From: Pseudomonas parasichuanensis
GTDB taxonomy: Bacteria > Pseudomonadota > Gammaproteobacteria > Pseudomonadales > Pseudomonadaceae
Length of the DNA stretch: 64,000 nucleotides
Assembly (NCBI RefSeq): GCF_021601385.1
Contig: NZ_BQHO01000008.1
Span: forward strand, 62,001-126,000
Direction: 5' to 3'
Positions 27,935 to 38,891 of the stretch are shown piece after piece (the first letter of the stretch is position 1; every line of letters starts with the position of its first letter). The translations under genes and the position numbers were made by a program. The notes under the pieces were generated by a model that was given only the letters and a program-made list of their open reading frames with translations, was not told where the DNA came from and ran no database searches.

Positions 27935-29089
27935 CAGGCGCCGGGCACAGGCGCCGATCCGCTGGCACACCTGCTCCAGCACCTGGGCCTCCAGTACCAG
28001 GCCCAGGCGTACATGCCCGGCGGCGCTGGGCCCAAAGGCATCCCCCGGCAGCAACGACACGCCTTCCTCGTCGAGCAGGCGCTGGGCGAAGGCCTGGGCG
28101 CTGAGCCCGGTGGCGCGAATGTCCAGCATCACGAACATGCCCCCGGCCGGCCGGTGGGCCTGCACGCCCGGGCAACCTTCGAGCACCGCGCACACCCGGT
28201 CGCGCCGCTGGCGGTACGCCTCGCGCATGCGCGCCACTTCAGGCAGTTGCTGCTGCAACGCCACACAGGCTGCCTGCATGACGAACTCCGGCAGGCCGAA
28301 CAGCATGGCCATCGCCAGGTTGGTCAGGTGCTCGGCCAGCGCCGGCGGCCCGATCACCCAGCCAATCCGCCAGCCACTCATGGCATGGGTCTTGGACAGG
28401 CTGTCGATCACCACGCAGCGCTCGGCCATGCCCGGCAGGCCCAGCGGACTGGGCGCCTCACCTTCATACAGCAGGCCACGGTAGACCTCGTCGCACACCA
28501 GCCACAGGTCATGCTGGCGGCACAATTGCGCCAGGCGACGCAGGTCTGCCAGGGGAATCACCGCACCAGTGGGGTTGTGCGGGCTGTTGAGCAGCAGCCC
28601 GCGGGTGCGCGGGGTGATGGCCCGGGCCACCGCTTCGGGGTCGAGGCGAAATCCTTGCTCCGGGCGCACGGCCACCTGCACAGCCTGTGCCCCGCAGGCA
28701 GCGAGCACGCCGTGATAAGTGACATACATGGGTTCGGCGACGATCACTTCATCACCCGCCTCGAACAGGCATTGGAAGGTGGCGTACAAGGCGCATTGGG
28801 CACCGGCGGTAACCACCACCTGGTCCGGATGCAGTGCCAGCCGGCGTTGGCGCACGATCGCCTCGCGCAGGGCCAGGCTGCCGCGCACATCGCTGTAATG
28901 GGTGTCGCCCCGGCGCAGGCTGCTCACGGCGGTTTCAACCACCGCTGCGGGGGTGTCGAAGTCCGGGTCGCCCACCGACAGCAGGAATACCTCGCGGCCT
29001 TGCTTGCGCAGGGCCTGGGCCTGGTAGTGGATGTCCCAGGCGGCAGCCGCGTCGCCGGCGATACGTTGGGTGAGCGTGGCGTAACGCAT
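27860..29089 (-). CDS. aruH: PLP aminotransferase, AruH-like (arginine:pyruvate transaminase)
   Basis: 409 residues, fold type I. PLP lysine is in [29 protein letters not shown] and [14 protein letters not shown] complete the cofactor site. The N-terminus [22 protein letters not shown] and [20 protein letters not shown] match, from memory, P. aeruginosa AruH, which converts L-arginine and pyruvate to 2-ketoarginine and alanine. AruH is about 393 residues; this copy carries roughly 16-20 extra polar residues ([18 protein letters not shown]) that are encoded antisense to the DUF1345 gene end. No aruI decarboxylase is adjacent, so substrate assignment is likely but not certain. Confidence 0.75.
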   Translation of the reverse strand: MRYATLTQRIAGDAAAAWDIHYQAQALRKQGREVFLLSVGDPDFDTPAAVVETAVSSLRRGDTHYSDVRGSLALREAIVRQRRLALHPDQVVVTAGAQCALYATFQCLFEAGDEVIVAEPMYVTYHGVLAACGAQAVQVAVRPEQGFRLDPEAVARAITPRTRGLLLNSPHNPTGAVIPLADLRRLAQLCRQHDLWLVCDEVYRGLLYEGEAPSPLGLPGMAERCVVIDSLSKTHAMSGWRIGWVIGPPALAEHLTNLAMAMLFGLPEFVMQAACVALQQQLPEVARMREAYRQRRDRVCAVLEGCPGVQAHRPAGGMFVMLDIRATGLSAQAFAQRLLDEEGVSLLPGDAFGPSAAGHVRLGLVLEAQVLEQVCQRIGACARRLLAQQASGDVDGETEDRRVEHEAYQ

Positions 29090-29386
29090 GACTGTCTCCC
29101 TGTCTGCCCGGCAGCGCCGCTGGTCCGAAACGCGCTGTCGGTAAACATAGCAGAGCAAGCACCGATACCAGCCCCCGCCCCAGCGGGAAAACGTTTGCCC
29201 TGGCCGGCGGCCGCCAGCCGGTCGTCACCAGGCACTGTGACGGCCGTCATGCATTAACACATTTGTCATGTTTTGCGCAGAACGTTGCCCTGGCGGCTGC
29301 TATGGTTAGATTCCGACGGCCAGGTAAGGCCTGTCTGACTCACCACGTCGACATCACCCCGTTCAGCAACGAACAAGGAGGCTGGC

Positions 29387-29650
29387 ATGAACAAGATGAC
29401 GTTCCCCAACGCCTGCCAGGTGATGCGTTGGCATTTCCATCCATTGGGTTTCGAAGCCAGCATGGATGCGCCACGCAGCATGGTCGCCCGCCTGTTTGAC
29501 CGCGCCAGCGGTGAAACCCTGCTGGCCATCGCCGGCATCCCCTGCGCGGCGATCATGGCCGCCACCGACGTCGAGCGCATCATCGAGGCGGTGGAGGCCG
29601 AGATGGAAACCTTCGACCTGCGTTTCAACGTGCTGCGCGACGCCGTGTAG
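29387..29650 (+). CDS. DUF1652 family small protein
   Basis: 87 residues; AGGAGG stands just before the ATG. A compact Pseudomonas-type protein with WHFHPLGFEASMDAP and a C-terminal helix (DVERIIEAVEAEMETFDLRF). I recognise it as DUF1652, whose function is unknown. Its stop abuts the stop of the convergent GGDEF-EAL gene with no gap. Confidence 0.75.
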   Translation: MNKMTFPNACQVMRWHFHPLGFEASMDAPRSMVARLFDRASGETLLAIAGIPCAAIMAATDVERIIEAVEAEMETFDLRFNVLRDAV

Positions 29651-31729
29651 TCAGTTCACCTGCTCACGCCGCGCGTCAAGCCTGCTGATGAACTGCTCCG
29701 CCGGCACCGGCTGGCCCAGCAGGTAGCCCTGCAGCGAGTCACAGCCCAGCCGGGTGAGGAAATCCTGCTGGCGGTCGGTCTCAACCCCTTCGGCGACGAT
29801 CCGCAGCCCCAGCGCCTGGCCCAGTGCGACGATGGCCGAGACGATCGCGGCGTCATCGCTGTCCTGCTCCAGGTCGCGGACGAAACCACGGTCGATCTTC
29901 AGCTCGTTGGCCGGCAGGCGCTTGAGGTACATCAGGCTGGAGTAGCCGGTGCCGAAGTCATCGATGGACAGGTCCACGCCCATGTCCGACAGGCGCTGCA
30001 GCACCATCAGGCTGGCATCGGCGTCGCGCATGGCGGTGGTTTCGGTGATTTCCAGGGTCAACCGGTTGGCCGGCAGGCCGTTGGCGGCCAAGGCCTGGGC
30101 GACGCTGTCGACCAGCCCGGCATGGCAGAACTGGATCGCCGACAGGTTGACCGCGATACGCCAGTTCTCCCGCCCCTCACCCAGCCATTGGCGCATCTGC
30201 CGGCACGCTTCGCCCAGCACCCATTCGCCGATGGGGATGATCAGCCCGGTCTTTTCGGCCAGGCCGATGAAGCGGTCCGGCAGCATCAGGCCATGTTGCG
30301 GATGCTCCCAGCGCAACAGTGCCTCGGCACCGATGGGCTGGCGTGCGACGGCATCGAACTTGGGCTGGTAATGCAGGCGGAACTGGCCATGCTCCAGCGC
30401 CGAGCGCAGGTCCTGAAGCAATTGCAGCTGCTGGCGTGCGTTGCTGTTCATCGACGCGTCGAAGAAGCTGTAACCGTTCTTGCCGGCGCTCTTGGCGTGG
30501 TACATCGCCGCATCGGCATTGCGCAGCAGCTCATGCTGGTCCAGTCCGTTGCCCGGGTAGAGCACGATGCCCAGGCTGGCCGACAGCAGCAGGTCATGCT
30601 CGGCCACCCGGAATGGCTTGGCCATCAGGTTGACCTGCTTGGCCGCGACGTTCATGGCATCGTCCGGCTCGCCGAGCTCGACCAACAGCACGAACTCGTC
30701 ACCGCCGATGCGCGCCAGGGTGTCCTGGCTGTGCAGGTGGCCGCGCAAGCGAGCCGCCACCGCCTTGAGCAGCAGGTCGCCGACATGGTGACCAAAGGCA
30801 TCGTTGACCGGCTTGAAGCCGTCCAGGTCGATGAACATCAGGGCGAAGCAGCCGCCTTGCTCCGCCACCCGGCCGATGGCCTGCTCGATGCGGTCGGCCA
30901 GCAGTGTGCGGTTGGGCAGCCCGGTCAGGGTGTCGTGCAGGGCCAACTGGGTCAGTTCCTGGTTGGCCAGCGTCAGCGAGCGCGCCAGCTCCGCCGTGCG
31001 CGCCTCCAGGCGCGCATCCAGCACCGAGGTGAGCAGCGCCACGGCCAGTACCGCCAGGGTGGTGATCAGCACCAGGTAGTCAAGGCCGTCCCCCGCCAGG
31101 CCATCGGCCAGCGCACCGCAGAAGCTGCCCTCGGGGAAGTTCGCCGCGGCCATGCCGGTGTAGTGCATGCCGACGATGGCGACCCCCATCACCACCGCCG
31201 CCACACCCCGCACCTGCCGTACATACGGGGTGTGCTGGCGCAGACGGAAGGCGATCCACAGGGCCGCCGCCGAGGCGCCCACCGCTATGGCCAGGGAGGC
31301 GCCGAACAGGGCCGGGTCGTAGTCGATCCCAGGCTCCATGCGCAGCGCGGCCATGCCCATGTAATGCATGCAGGCGATACCGGTGCCCATGATCAACGCA
31401 CCGAAGCCCAGTTGCAGCCACGGCAGCTTGGGCTGGCTCACCAGCCACAGGGCAAAGCCCGACGACAGCACCGCGATCAGCAAGGACAGCGCCGTCAACC
31501 CAGTGTCGTAGCCCAGGCTGATCGGCAGGCTGAAGGCCAGCATGCCGATGAAGTGCATCGACCAGATGCCGATACCCATGGCCAGTGCCCCACCCCCCAT
31601 CCACAGATACACCGCACGCCCCTTGGCCGTGGCGATGCGCCCGGTCAGGTCGAGGGCCGTATAAGAGGCAAGAATGGCCACGCACAGCGAGATCAACACC
31701 AGCGAGGAGGAGTAACTACCGATCAGCAT
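29651..31729 (-). CDS. MHYT-GGDEF-EAL membrane protein (cyclic-di-GMP turnover)
   Basis: 692 residues. Residues 1-240 are the MHYT integral-membrane sensor, with repeats WSMHFIGMLAFSLP, CMHYMGMAALRM and GMHYTGMAAANFP proposed to bind metal or gases. A GGDEF domain follows with intact RIGGDEF, then an EAL domain with EALLRWE, DDFGTGYSS and AEGVE. Both catalytic sites look complete, so it could make or break c-di-GMP depending on signal. The start at 31729 is chosen because MLIGSYSSSLV begins the first MHYT helix and GGAAG precedes it. Confidence 0.92.
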   Translation of the reverse strand: MLIGSYSSSLVLISLCVAILASYTALDLTGRIATAKGRAVYLWMGGGALAMGIGIWSMHFIGMLAFSLPISLGYDTGLTALSLLIAVLSSGFALWLVSQPKLPWLQLGFGALIMGTGIACMHYMGMAALRMEPGIDYDPALFGASLAIAVGASAAALWIAFRLRQHTPYVRQVRGVAAVVMGVAIVGMHYTGMAAANFPEGSFCGALADGLAGDGLDYLVLITTLAVLAVALLTSVLDARLEARTAELARSLTLANQELTQLALHDTLTGLPNRTLLADRIEQAIGRVAEQGGCFALMFIDLDGFKPVNDAFGHHVGDLLLKAVAARLRGHLHSQDTLARIGGDEFVLLVELGEPDDAMNVAAKQVNLMAKPFRVAEHDLLLSASLGIVLYPGNGLDQHELLRNADAAMYHAKSAGKNGYSFFDASMNSNARQQLQLLQDLRSALEHGQFRLHYQPKFDAVARQPIGAEALLRWEHPQHGLMLPDRFIGLAEKTGLIIPIGEWVLGEACRQMRQWLGEGRENWRIAVNLSAIQFCHAGLVDSVAQALAANGLPANRLTLEITETTAMRDADASLMVLQRLSDMGVDLSIDDFGTGYSSLMYLKRLPANELKIDRGFVRDLEQDSDDAAIVSAIVALGQALGLRIVAEGVETDRQQDFLTRLGCDSLQGYLLGQPVPAEQFISRLDARREQVN

Positions 31730-32068
31730 GTGCACTTCCAGGAGCAGGGCGAGGGAGGGCCCGGAAAAGCCGATGATTGTACTCAAGCTTTGACGAAACG
31801 CACGGGGTTTTCGCGAATGGGAATGGATCCAATGGAGAGCTGAAAGCCGCGTGATCACTGCACCAGAGCTTTTCAACCAGCAGATACCGGCAGATTGCCA
31901 CTGGTCGCATGCTGCACCACGTCCATTGCCAGGCCAAAACCTTCCGCCATTCCCGGGCTTGCCCGTGGCGGCGTTGGCCGGGCAACCTCGAACCCGCGCC
32001 AAGCGGAACGACTGCGGCTAATCTTTACAAGCCGACACAACCCACTACCACTGATTCAGGAGCTCGCG
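31730..32068. other. intergenic gap, no recognised feature
   Basis: This 339-base stretch separates the divergent GGDEF-EAL and lipoprotein genes and must hold both promoters. I see no clear -35/-10 pair, operator palindrome, REP or RNA structure in it. Confidence 0.5.
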
Positions 32069-32356
32069 ATGGCCACCCGGTCCGGGCACATACCTTTGCT
32101 CGCCCTCCCCCTGCTCGCCCTGAGCCTGGCATTCACTGGCGGCTGCTCGAGCAAACACACCAATACCCGCTACGCCACCCAGGGCGCCAACTGCTACGCC
32201 AAGGCCATGCCCCAAAGGGGCGAAGGCGGCCTAGCCTTCGGCCCGACCCTGGCCACGGCCAGCCGCAAGTCTTTGGACAACTGCATGCGCTACGCCGGCC
32301 GCTCCGGCGGTGCCCCGAACACCTGCCAGGTGGTGGTGGCCAAGTGCAAGAGCTGA
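32069..32356 (+). CDS. small putative lipoprotein
   Basis: 95 residues. The N-terminal hydrophobic segment (HIPLLALPLLALSLAFTGGC) ends in a lipobox-like GGC, slightly off consensus. The mature part has four further cysteines (ANCYAKAM, DNCMRYAG, NTCQVVVAKCKS), suggesting two disulphides in a periplasmic domain. AGGAG precedes the ATG at 32069. I do not recognise a characterised family. The convergent hydrolase follows directly. Confidence 0.6.
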   Translation: MATRSGHIPLLALPLLALSLAFTGGCSSKHTNTRYATQGANCYAKAMPQRGEGGLAFGPTLATASRKSLDNCMRYAGRSGGAPNTCQVVVAKCKS

Positions 32357-32360
32357 ACGG

Positions 32361-33044
32361 TTAGCTCAACGCCTCTTCGATCAGCGCAGCCACCTCCCGC
32401 GCGTGGGACGCCAGCGAGGCATGGCTGGCGGCGAGGGTGATGACCTTCCTGGCCTTCATCCGCGCTGACATCATCTGCTGATTGGCCGGTGCGATCATGT
32501 GGTCCTGGCTGGAAATCTGGTACCACGCTGGCTTGTGCTTCCACGCCGGGTCGCTGATGGTGTCGCCAAAGGTACTGGCCAGCGGCGCCTTCTGCGTCAC
32601 CGCCATCACCAGTGCATCCTCTGCCGACAGGTCCTGGCAGAAGCTCTCGTGAAACTTGTCGGCCTTGATCCACAGGTAGCCATCGCTGTCCGGCGCAAGG
32701 TTCGGCGCCGCCACCGGCAGGTGCTGTTGCGTGAGGCCGCCGGGGCTCTCCCCGGCATCGGGGGCGAAGGCAGCGATATACACCAGCCCCATCACGTTCG
32801 CTGCATTACCCGCCTCGGTTATGACCGCCCCGCCATAGGAATGCCCCACCAGCAGCACCGGCCCCTGTACCTGCGCAACCATCTTGCGTGTGCGCTCGGC
32901 GTCATCGGCCAACGAGGTCAGCGGCAGCTCCACGGCCCGCAGCTCGCTGATCCCTTTGCGTGACAGTTCGACGATCACCCTGCCCCAATGGGCGGCGCCG
33001 CCCCAGAAACCGTGGACAAGAACGACTGTAGGCCTGGTGCTCAT
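32361..33044 (-). CDS. alpha/beta hydrolase
   Basis: 227 residues. The oxyanion HGFWGGAAHW, nucleophile elbow GHSYGGA (Ser) and a C-terminal histidine in LAASHASLASHAREV form the usual triad. The acid is likely Asp in SSQDHMIAPANQQ. It resembles small cytoplasmic esterases of the EstC/salicylate-esterase group; no substrate can be assigned. AGAGG precedes the ATG. It stands alone on the minus strand. Confidence 0.85.
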   Translation of the reverse strand: MSTRPTVVLVHGFWGGAAHWGRVIVELSRKGISELRAVELPLTSLADDAERTRKMVAQVQGPVLLVGHSYGGAVITEAGNAANVMGLVYIAAFAPDAGESPGGLTQQHLPVAAPNLAPDSDGYLWIKADKFHESFCQDLSAEDALVMAVTQKAPLASTFGDTISDPAWKHKPAWYQISSQDHMIAPANQQMMSARMKARKVITLAASHASLASHAREVAALIEEALS

Positions 33045-33168
33045 GGGCTTGCCTCTTCACTGATTGATCAAGGGACTTGGATATAGCTGGAACAGCATAG
33101 GCGACTGGCAGCCACGCTTTAGACCAAAGGTAACAGCCGCCAGCGCGGCTCATGACCAAAGCGCTGCT

Positions 33169-33975
33169 TCACTCCTCGGCCTGCTGGCGTTTCCAGCGCT
33201 CCAGGTTCTCGGTCATGAGTTGCTCGGGCAGCGGCCCTGCAACCAGCGCCTTGAGCTTGAGCGCCAGTTGCTCACGCAACTCGGGCGTGTTGCAGGGGGA
33301 CTTGTGCGACAGCGCCAGGTACAGCCCTTCGCTGGAGACTGGCGGTTCCAGTACCTCCAGCTGCTGTTCCTTGCCCAGCGTGCGGGCCAGGGCCAGGCCT
33401 GGGTAACGCTCGAAAATCACGTAGTCGTTGCGTTTGCGCAGCAGCTTCTCGAAGGCCTGGGTGGCGCTGGGCACCGCTTCGAGGTTGAGCTGTGCGCGGG
33501 CATAGTCGTCGAAGGCCTGGCCATGGCTGTTGTTGACCAACGTCCCACCGCGCCGCCCCTTAAGGTCCGACCAGTCGCTATAGGCGAAGCCCTCGCCCTT
33601 GCGGACCCAGACCACACTGGAGTTGAACAGGAACGGCGGGCTGACGTAATCCACCCACTGCTCGCGCGCCTGGGTATGGAAGTAGCCGGCCATCAGGTCG
33701 ATACGCCCGGTGTTCAGCTCCTCCTGGGCCCGCGACCAGGGGCCGGTGTAGAGGAGCTCCACCGTGAGTCCAAGTTCCTTTGCCACCTGCTTGAGCAGGT
33801 CGGCATTGGCGCCGATCAGTTGCTGGGGATTGTGTGGGTCACGCCAGAGGTAAGGGGGGTATTCCGGGTTGCCGGTGGCGGTAAGTTGCCGGCACGGCTC
33901 ATCGGCAAGGGTGAAGGTCGGCAGCAAGGCCAAGGCGAGCCATAACACCGACCGGTACCGACGTTGTGCGCTCAT
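33169..33975 (-). CDS. periplasmic solute-binding protein, amino-acid type
   Basis: 268 residues from the ATG at 33975, which begins a signal peptide (SVLWLALALLPTFTLA). Family-3 motifs include NPEYPPYLWRDP, LIGANADLLKQVAKELGL and GRIDLMAGYFHTQAREQWVDYVSPP. No permease or ATPase is adjacent, as is common for the YtfR-less orphan binding proteins of Pseudomonas. It may deliver to a remote transporter or serve as a sensor. Ligand unknown. Confidence 0.82.
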   Translation of the reverse strand: MSAQRRYRSVLWLALALLPTFTLADEPCRQLTATGNPEYPPYLWRDPHNPQQLIGANADLLKQVAKELGLTVELLYTGPWSRAQEELNTGRIDLMAGYFHTQAREQWVDYVSPPFLFNSSVVWVRKGEGFAYSDWSDLKGRRGGTLVNNSHGQAFDDYARAQLNLEAVPSATQAFEKLLRKRNDYVIFERYPGLALARTLGKEQQLEVLEPPVSSEGLYLALSHKSPCNTPELREQLALKLKALVAGPLPEQLMTENLERWKRQQAEE

Positions 33976-34293
33976 TGCGACCCTCTCGCTCCTGCGTGCC
34001 TGACAGAAATGGCCCTGTGGCGCTCCCTGCGCCGGCCTGGTCAATGCGCCCTGACTGCAGTGGCAGCAAGTCAACACTGGCTCGATACAGTGTGCACCAG
34101 AAATGGCAGATCGCCACGCATTCATTTGGATTGGCGGGGGGTTCCAGACTTGATGGAGCTGGAGGCTGCCAGGTGTTCGCCGCTAGAGGTTTGGCGCCTA
34201 TGGGATCGAGCGCCGCGCGGGCGGCGCTCGATCTCCAAGTCGCTGCCGCTCGCCCGTCATGCACCAGGAAGCAGTCCCTTTACTGCGATCAAC
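33976..34293. terminator. gap with a strong hairpin downstream of opmB
   Basis: The 318-base gap contains one clear structure: a perfect 13-bp stem (34204-34216 with 34221-34233, GATCGAGCGCCGC, loop GCGG), about 60 bases after the opmB stop. There is no T run, so it may be a rho-assisted or attenuator-like terminator. No gene is seen. Confidence 0.55.
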
Positions 34294-35784
34294 TCAGTCC
34301 CCTTGGTCCGCGAGCGCCTGCCGCTCATCCCAACCCCCACCCAACGCCGCAATCAACTGCACACTCGCCAACAACCGCCCCTGCAGCAGCGTCAGCACAC
34401 TGCGCTCATTGCTCAGCGCCGTGGTCTGCACGCTCACCACATCCAGGTAGCCGATCAACCCGGCCTTGTACTGGTTCTCGGTCAGGCGCAGCGATTCGCG
34501 GGCCGCGTCCAGCGCTTCCTGGCGCACCACGGCCTCGTCGCCATACACCTTGAGCTGCACCAGGTAGTTTTCCACTTCCTTGAAGCCATCCAGCACGGTC
34601 TGCCGGTACTGGGCCACGGTCTGGTCATACACCGCCACGGTGCGGTCCACTTCGGCGCTGCGCTTGCCGGCATCGAACAGCGTCAACGCCAACTGCGGCC
34701 CCACCGACCAATAACGGTTGGGCAGCTCGATCCAGTTGTTGAAGCTGCTGCTGGAGTAACCGCCGTTCATGCTCAACGACAGGTCGGGGAAGTAGGCCGC
34801 GCGGGACACGCCGATGTTCGAGTTGGCGGCCATGACCTTGCGCTCGGCCGAGGCGATGTCCGGGCGGCGCTCGAGCAGTTGCGACGGCAGCGACACAGGG
34901 ACCTCGGGCAATGCCGGGATGTCGTTGCTCGCCGCCAGGGCGAAATCGGCCGGCGCCTTGCCCATCAGCACGGCAATGGCGTTCTCATACTGCGCCCGCT
35001 GCCAGGCCAGGTCGATCAGGTCGGCCTGGGTGCTCTTGAGCTGGGTGCGGGCCTGGGCCACGGCGTCGGGCCCGGCGACGCCTGCGCGGTACTGGTTTTC
35101 GTTCATCTTCAATGAACGCTCATAAGCGGCGACAGTGGCTTCGAGCAGGCGCTTCTGCGCATCGATCACCCGCAGCTGCAGGTAGTTCTGCACCAGTTCC
35201 GACTGCTGGCTGAGGCGGATCGCGGCCAGGTCGGCGAGGCTGGCCTGGGCGCTGGCCTCGTTGGCATTCATGGTTTCGCGCAACTTGCCCCACAGGTCGA
35301 TCTCCCAGCTGACACCGAGCTGGGCGTTGTAGGTGTCGCGGATGCCGCTGCTGTTGTTCGACAGGCTGGAACTGGAGCTGCCGGTGCCCTGGGCCGAACG
35401 GTTCTTGCCAACGGTCAGGTCCAGCGACGGGAACAGCGACGCCCGGCTGCTGCGCACCAGGGCCTGGGCCTGGCGGTACTGGGCGGCCGATTGCGCCACG
35501 GTCTGGTTGCTGCGGTTGAGCTCCTCGACCAGCGCATTGAGCTGCGCGTCGCCGTAGATCTCCCACCAGGCGCCGCGGGCGATGGCGTCGGACGGCTTGG
35601 CCTGGGTCCAGCCTTCGGCCTGCTTGAACTGCGCCGGGGTGCTCATTTCGGGGCGGTGGTAGTCGGGGCTCAGGGTACAGGCGCTGAGCATCGCCACGCA
35701 CAGGCCGGCGCCAACCAGGCGCGAACCGCGCCCCTGGGTCAGGCGCATGAGGGCACGGTGCAGGCGGGTATGGGCAAAGTTCAT
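34294..35784 (-). CDS. opmB: outer-membrane efflux channel of the Mux pump
   Basis: 496 residues from the ATG at 35784, overlapping the muxC stop by four bases. The signal peptide ends at a lipobox (AMLSACTLSPDY), so it is an acylated outer-membrane factor. Two OEP repeats with the long coiled-coil hairpins follow (YRQAQALVRSSRASLFPSLDL; YDQTVAQYRQTVLDGFKEVENYL). It is the TolC-like exit duct for MuxABC. Length is normal for the OprN/OprM/OpmB group. Confidence 0.92.
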   Translation of the reverse strand: MNFAHTRLHRALMRLTQGRGSRLVGAGLCVAMLSACTLSPDYHRPEMSTPAQFKQAEGWTQAKPSDAIARGAWWEIYGDAQLNALVEELNRSNQTVAQSAAQYRQAQALVRSSRASLFPSLDLTVGKNRSAQGTGSSSSSLSNNSSGIRDTYNAQLGVSWEIDLWGKLRETMNANEASAQASLADLAAIRLSQQSELVQNYLQLRVIDAQKRLLEATVAAYERSLKMNENQYRAGVAGPDAVAQARTQLKSTQADLIDLAWQRAQYENAIAVLMGKAPADFALAASNDIPALPEVPVSLPSQLLERRPDIASAERKVMAANSNIGVSRAAYFPDLSLSMNGGYSSSSFNNWIELPNRYWSVGPQLALTLFDAGKRSAEVDRTVAVYDQTVAQYRQTVLDGFKEVENYLVQLKVYGDEAVVRQEALDAARESLRLTENQYKAGLIGYLDVVSVQTTALSNERSVLTLLQGRLLASVQLIAALGGGWDERQALADQGD

Positions 35785-38700
35785 AGCGGGGTATCCAGGG
35801 CAGCGTCGGTGCGCACGCCGCGCCAACGGTTGAAACGGTGGCGCAGGCGGTCGAGGTACAGGTAGACCACAGGCGTTGTGTACAGGGTGAGCATCTGGCT
35901 GAAGACCAGGCCACCGATGATGGTCAGGCCCAGCGGCTGGCGCATTTCGGCGCCTTCGGCCTGGCTGAGCAACAGTGGCAGCGCGCCGAGGATGGCCGCC
36001 AGGGTGGTCATCAGGATCGGCCGCAGGCGCAGCAGGCAGGCGCGGCGGATCGACTCTTCAGGCGACAGGCCGTCGTTGCGCTCCAGCTGCAAGGCCAGGT
36101 CGATCATCAGGATGGCGTTCTTCTTCACTACACCAATCAGCAGGAACAGCCCCAGCAGCGAGATCAGGCTGAACTCGCCGCCGGTCAGGTACAGCGCGAG
36201 CAACCCGCCGACGCCGGCCGAGGGCAAGGTAGACAGAATGGTCAGTGGGTGAATGTAGCTCTCGTACAGGATGCCCAGCACCAGGTACACCAGCACCAAG
36301 GCGCCGAGAATCATCAGCGGTTGGCCCTCGGTGGTCTTGGTGAAGGCGTCGGCAGTACCACCGAGCTTGGCGATCACCGACTCCGGCAAGCCCAGCTTGG
36401 CCACCGCGCGCTCCAACGCAGCCAAGGCCTGGTCGGGGCTGTAGCCTTCGGCGACGTCGAACGAGATGTCTTCGGAGGCGAACTGGCCTTCGTGGCTGAC
36501 GCGGTCGTTGGCCAGGCTGTTCTCGTAGCGGGCGAAGCTGGACAGCGGCACACGGGCACCGTCGGCGGTGATCACCTGCACCTGCTCCAGGGTGCTCGGG
36601 TCCCAGGCGTATTTGGGGTTGATCTCCAGCACCACCTGGTACTGGTTGAGGCTGTCGTAGATGGTCGAGATCTGCCGCTGGCTGTAGGCGTTGTTCAGCA
36701 CCGAGGTGACCATGCTCATGTCGATGCCCAGGCGCTTGGCCTGGTCCCGGTCCACCACCAGGGTCACCTGCTGGGTGCCGGCGCCGTCGCGGGCGTCGAT
36801 GGCGGTGAGCTCGGGCAGCTTGCGCAGCTCGGCGGCCACCTTCGGGAACCACTCGCGCAAGGCGGCCAGGTCACCGCTCTGCAGGGTGTAGAGGTACTGC
36901 GAGGTACTTTGGTCGCGGCCACCGCCGCCCAGTTGCAGGTCCTGGTCGGCCATCAGATACAAACGCCCGCCGGGCACCTTGGGCATTTCCTTGCGCAGGC
37001 GTTCGATGACTTTTTGCGCGTTCTCCTTGCGCTGGGCGATGGGCTTGAGCCGCACCAGCATGAAGGCGTTGTTGGTGCCGCTGTTGCCGCCGATGAAGCC
37101 GGCGACGCTCTCCACGGCCGGGTCCTTGAGCAGCGCGCGGCGGTAGATCTCCATCTTCGGCTGCATCACGCTGAACGACAGGCCGTCGTCGCCGCGCACA
37201 AAACCCTGCAACTGGCCGGTGTCCTGCTGCGGCATCAGCGTCTTGGGCACCACCACATACAAGGCGACGTTGAGGCCGATGGTGGCCAGCAGGCTGAACA
37301 GTGTCAGGCGCTTGTGACGCAGCGCCCAGCCCAGGCTGCGATCGTATCCGGCGACCATGCGCTGGTGGATGCGGTCGCTCAAGCGCTGCAGGCGGGTCTG
37401 CTGCTGCGGGCCGTGCGCCTTCAGCCAGCGCGAGCAAAGCATCGGCGTAAGCGTGAGCGACACCACCAGCGAGACGATGATCGCCGCCGCCAAGGTGATC
37501 GAGAACTCCTTGAACAACCCGCGCACGATGCCGCCCATGAACAGGATCGAGACGAACACCGCCACCAGCGAGACGTTCATCGACAGCAAGGTGAACCCGA
37601 CCTCCTGCGCGCCCTTGTAGGCAGCGCGCAGGGGGTTCTCGCCGTTCTCGATATGCCGGGAGATGTTCTCCAGCACCACGATGGCGTCATCCACCACCAG
37701 GCCGGTAGCGAGGATCAGCGCCATCAGCGACAGGTTGTTCAGCGAGAAGCCGCACAGGTACATCACCGCGAAGGTGCCCACCAGCGATACCGGCACGGCC
37801 AGGCTTGGGATCAAGGAGGCGCGGAAGTTGCCGAGGAACAGGTACACCACCAGGATTACCAGCGCCACGGCAATCAGCAGGGTGTGCTCGGCCTCCTTGA
37901 GGGTGGCCTTGATCACGGGTGAGCGGTCCATGGCCACGTCCAGCTTGACGCTGGCCGGCAGCAACGACTGCAGGGCCGGCAGCTCGGCCTTGATCTGCTC
38001 GACGGTCTGGATGATGTTGGCGCCGGACTGGCGGTTGACCACCAGCAGCACCGCGCTCTGGTCGTTGAAGAAGCCGCTGTTGTAGCGGTTCTCCACGCCA
38101 TCGGTGACCTTGGCCACGTCGGACAGGCGCAGGATCGCGCCGTTCTGCTGGCGGATCACGATCGGCTTGTAGTCTTCGGCTTTTTCCAGCTGGTCGTTGG
38201 CGCGCACCTGCCAGTTGCGCTCCTTGTCTTCGACAAAGCCCATGGGCCGACGCTGGTTGGCATTGGCCACGGCGGTGCGCACATCGTCCAGGGCCAGGCC
38301 GTACTGGTTGAGCAACTGCGGTTCCAGCTCGATGCGCACGGCGGGCAGCGAACTGCCGCCGATCTGCACCTCCCCTACCCCGCTGACCTGGGACAGGCTC
38401 TGGGACAGGATGGTATCGGCCAGGTCGTACAACTGCCCCTTGGACAGCACTGAGGAAGTCAGCGACAGCACCATGATCGGCGCTTGCGAAGGGTTGATCT
38501 TCTTATACGTGGGCATGCTGCGCATGCCGCTGGGCAACAGGTTACGGGTGGCGTTGATCGCCGCCTGCACTTCGCGCGCGGCGCCGTCGATGTCACGGCC
38601 CAGGTCGAAGCCGATGATCACCCGGGTCGAGCCCTGGTTGGAGCTACTGGTCAGGGTAGTGACACCGGCAATCGCACCGAGCTTGCGCTCCAGTGGCGTG

Positions 38701-38891
38701 GCCACGGTGGAGGCCATGACCTCGGGGCTGGCGCCGGGCAGGCTGGCCTGCACCACGATCACCGGGAAGTCCATCTGCGGCAGCGGCGACACCGGCAACA
38801 GGCCAAAGCTCACGCCGCCCAGCAGCATGATCGCCAGGCTCAGCAGCATGGTCGCTACCGGCCGGCGAATGAACGGACCGGACAGGTTCAT
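35781..38891 (-). CDS. muxC: RND efflux transporter subunit MuxC
   Basis: 1036 residues with the RND pattern of twelve membrane helices and two large periplasmic loops. The proton-relay aspartates are in [19 protein letters not shown]. The N-terminus [26 protein letters not shown] is typical of the MdtC/MuxC class. Together with MuxB it forms a heterotrimeric pump, as known for MdtBC. Start and stop overlap the neighbours by four bases each, which should keep subunit ratios fixed. Confidence 0.93.
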   Translation of the reverse strand: MNLSGPFIRRPVATMLLSLAIMLLGGVSFGLLPVSPLPQMDFPVIVVQASLPGASPEVMASTVATPLERKLGAIAGVTTLTSSSNQGSTRVIIGFDLGRDIDGAAREVQAAINATRNLLPSGMRSMPTYKKINPSQAPIMVLSLTSSVLSKGQLYDLADTILSQSLSQVSGVGEVQIGGSSLPAVRIELEPQLLNQYGLALDDVRTAVANANQRRPMGFVEDKERNWQVRANDQLEKAEDYKPIVIRQQNGAILRLSDVAKVTDGVENRYNSGFFNDQSAVLLVVNRQSGANIIQTVEQIKAELPALQSLLPASVKLDVAMDRSPVIKATLKEAEHTLLIAVALVILVVYLFLGNFRASLIPSLAVPVSLVGTFAVMYLCGFSLNNLSLMALILATGLVVDDAIVVLENISRHIENGENPLRAAYKGAQEVGFTLLSMNVSLVAVFVSILFMGGIVRGLFKEFSITLAAAIIVSLVVSLTLTPMLCSRWLKAHGPQQQTRLQRLSDRIHQRMVAGYDRSLGWALRHKRLTLFSLLATIGLNVALYVVVPKTLMPQQDTGQLQGFVRGDDGLSFSVMQPKMEIYRRALLKDPAVESVAGFIGGNSGTNNAFMLVRLKPIAQRKENAQKVIERLRKEMPKVPGGRLYLMADQDLQLGGGGRDQSTSQYLYTLQSGDLAALREWFPKVAAELRKLPELTAIDARDGAGTQQVTLVVDRDQAKRLGIDMSMVTSVLNNAYSQRQISTIYDSLNQYQVVLEINPKYAWDPSTLEQVQVITADGARVPLSSFARYENSLANDRVSHEGQFASEDISFDVAEGYSPDQALAALERAVAKLGLPESVIAKLGGTADAFTKTTEGQPLMILGALVLVYLVLGILYESYIHPLTILSTLPSAGVGGLLALYLTGGEFSLISLLGLFLLIGVVKKNAILMIDLALQLERNDGLSPEESIRRACLLRLRPILMTTLAAILGALPLLLSQAEGAEMRQPLGLTIIGGLVFSQMLTLYTTPVVYLYLDRLRHRFNRWRGVRTDAALDTPL

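Noticed and set aside
33975-34125. Longer N-terminus for the orphan binding protein
   Set aside because: The signal peptide begins at 33975; the upstream extension is cysteine-rich and would bury it.
35838-37922. 694-codon plus-strand frame opposite muxC, and 708 codons at 40121-42247 opposite muxB
   Set aside because: Both are His/Gln/Gly-rich antisense shadows of clear RND genes with no start signal.
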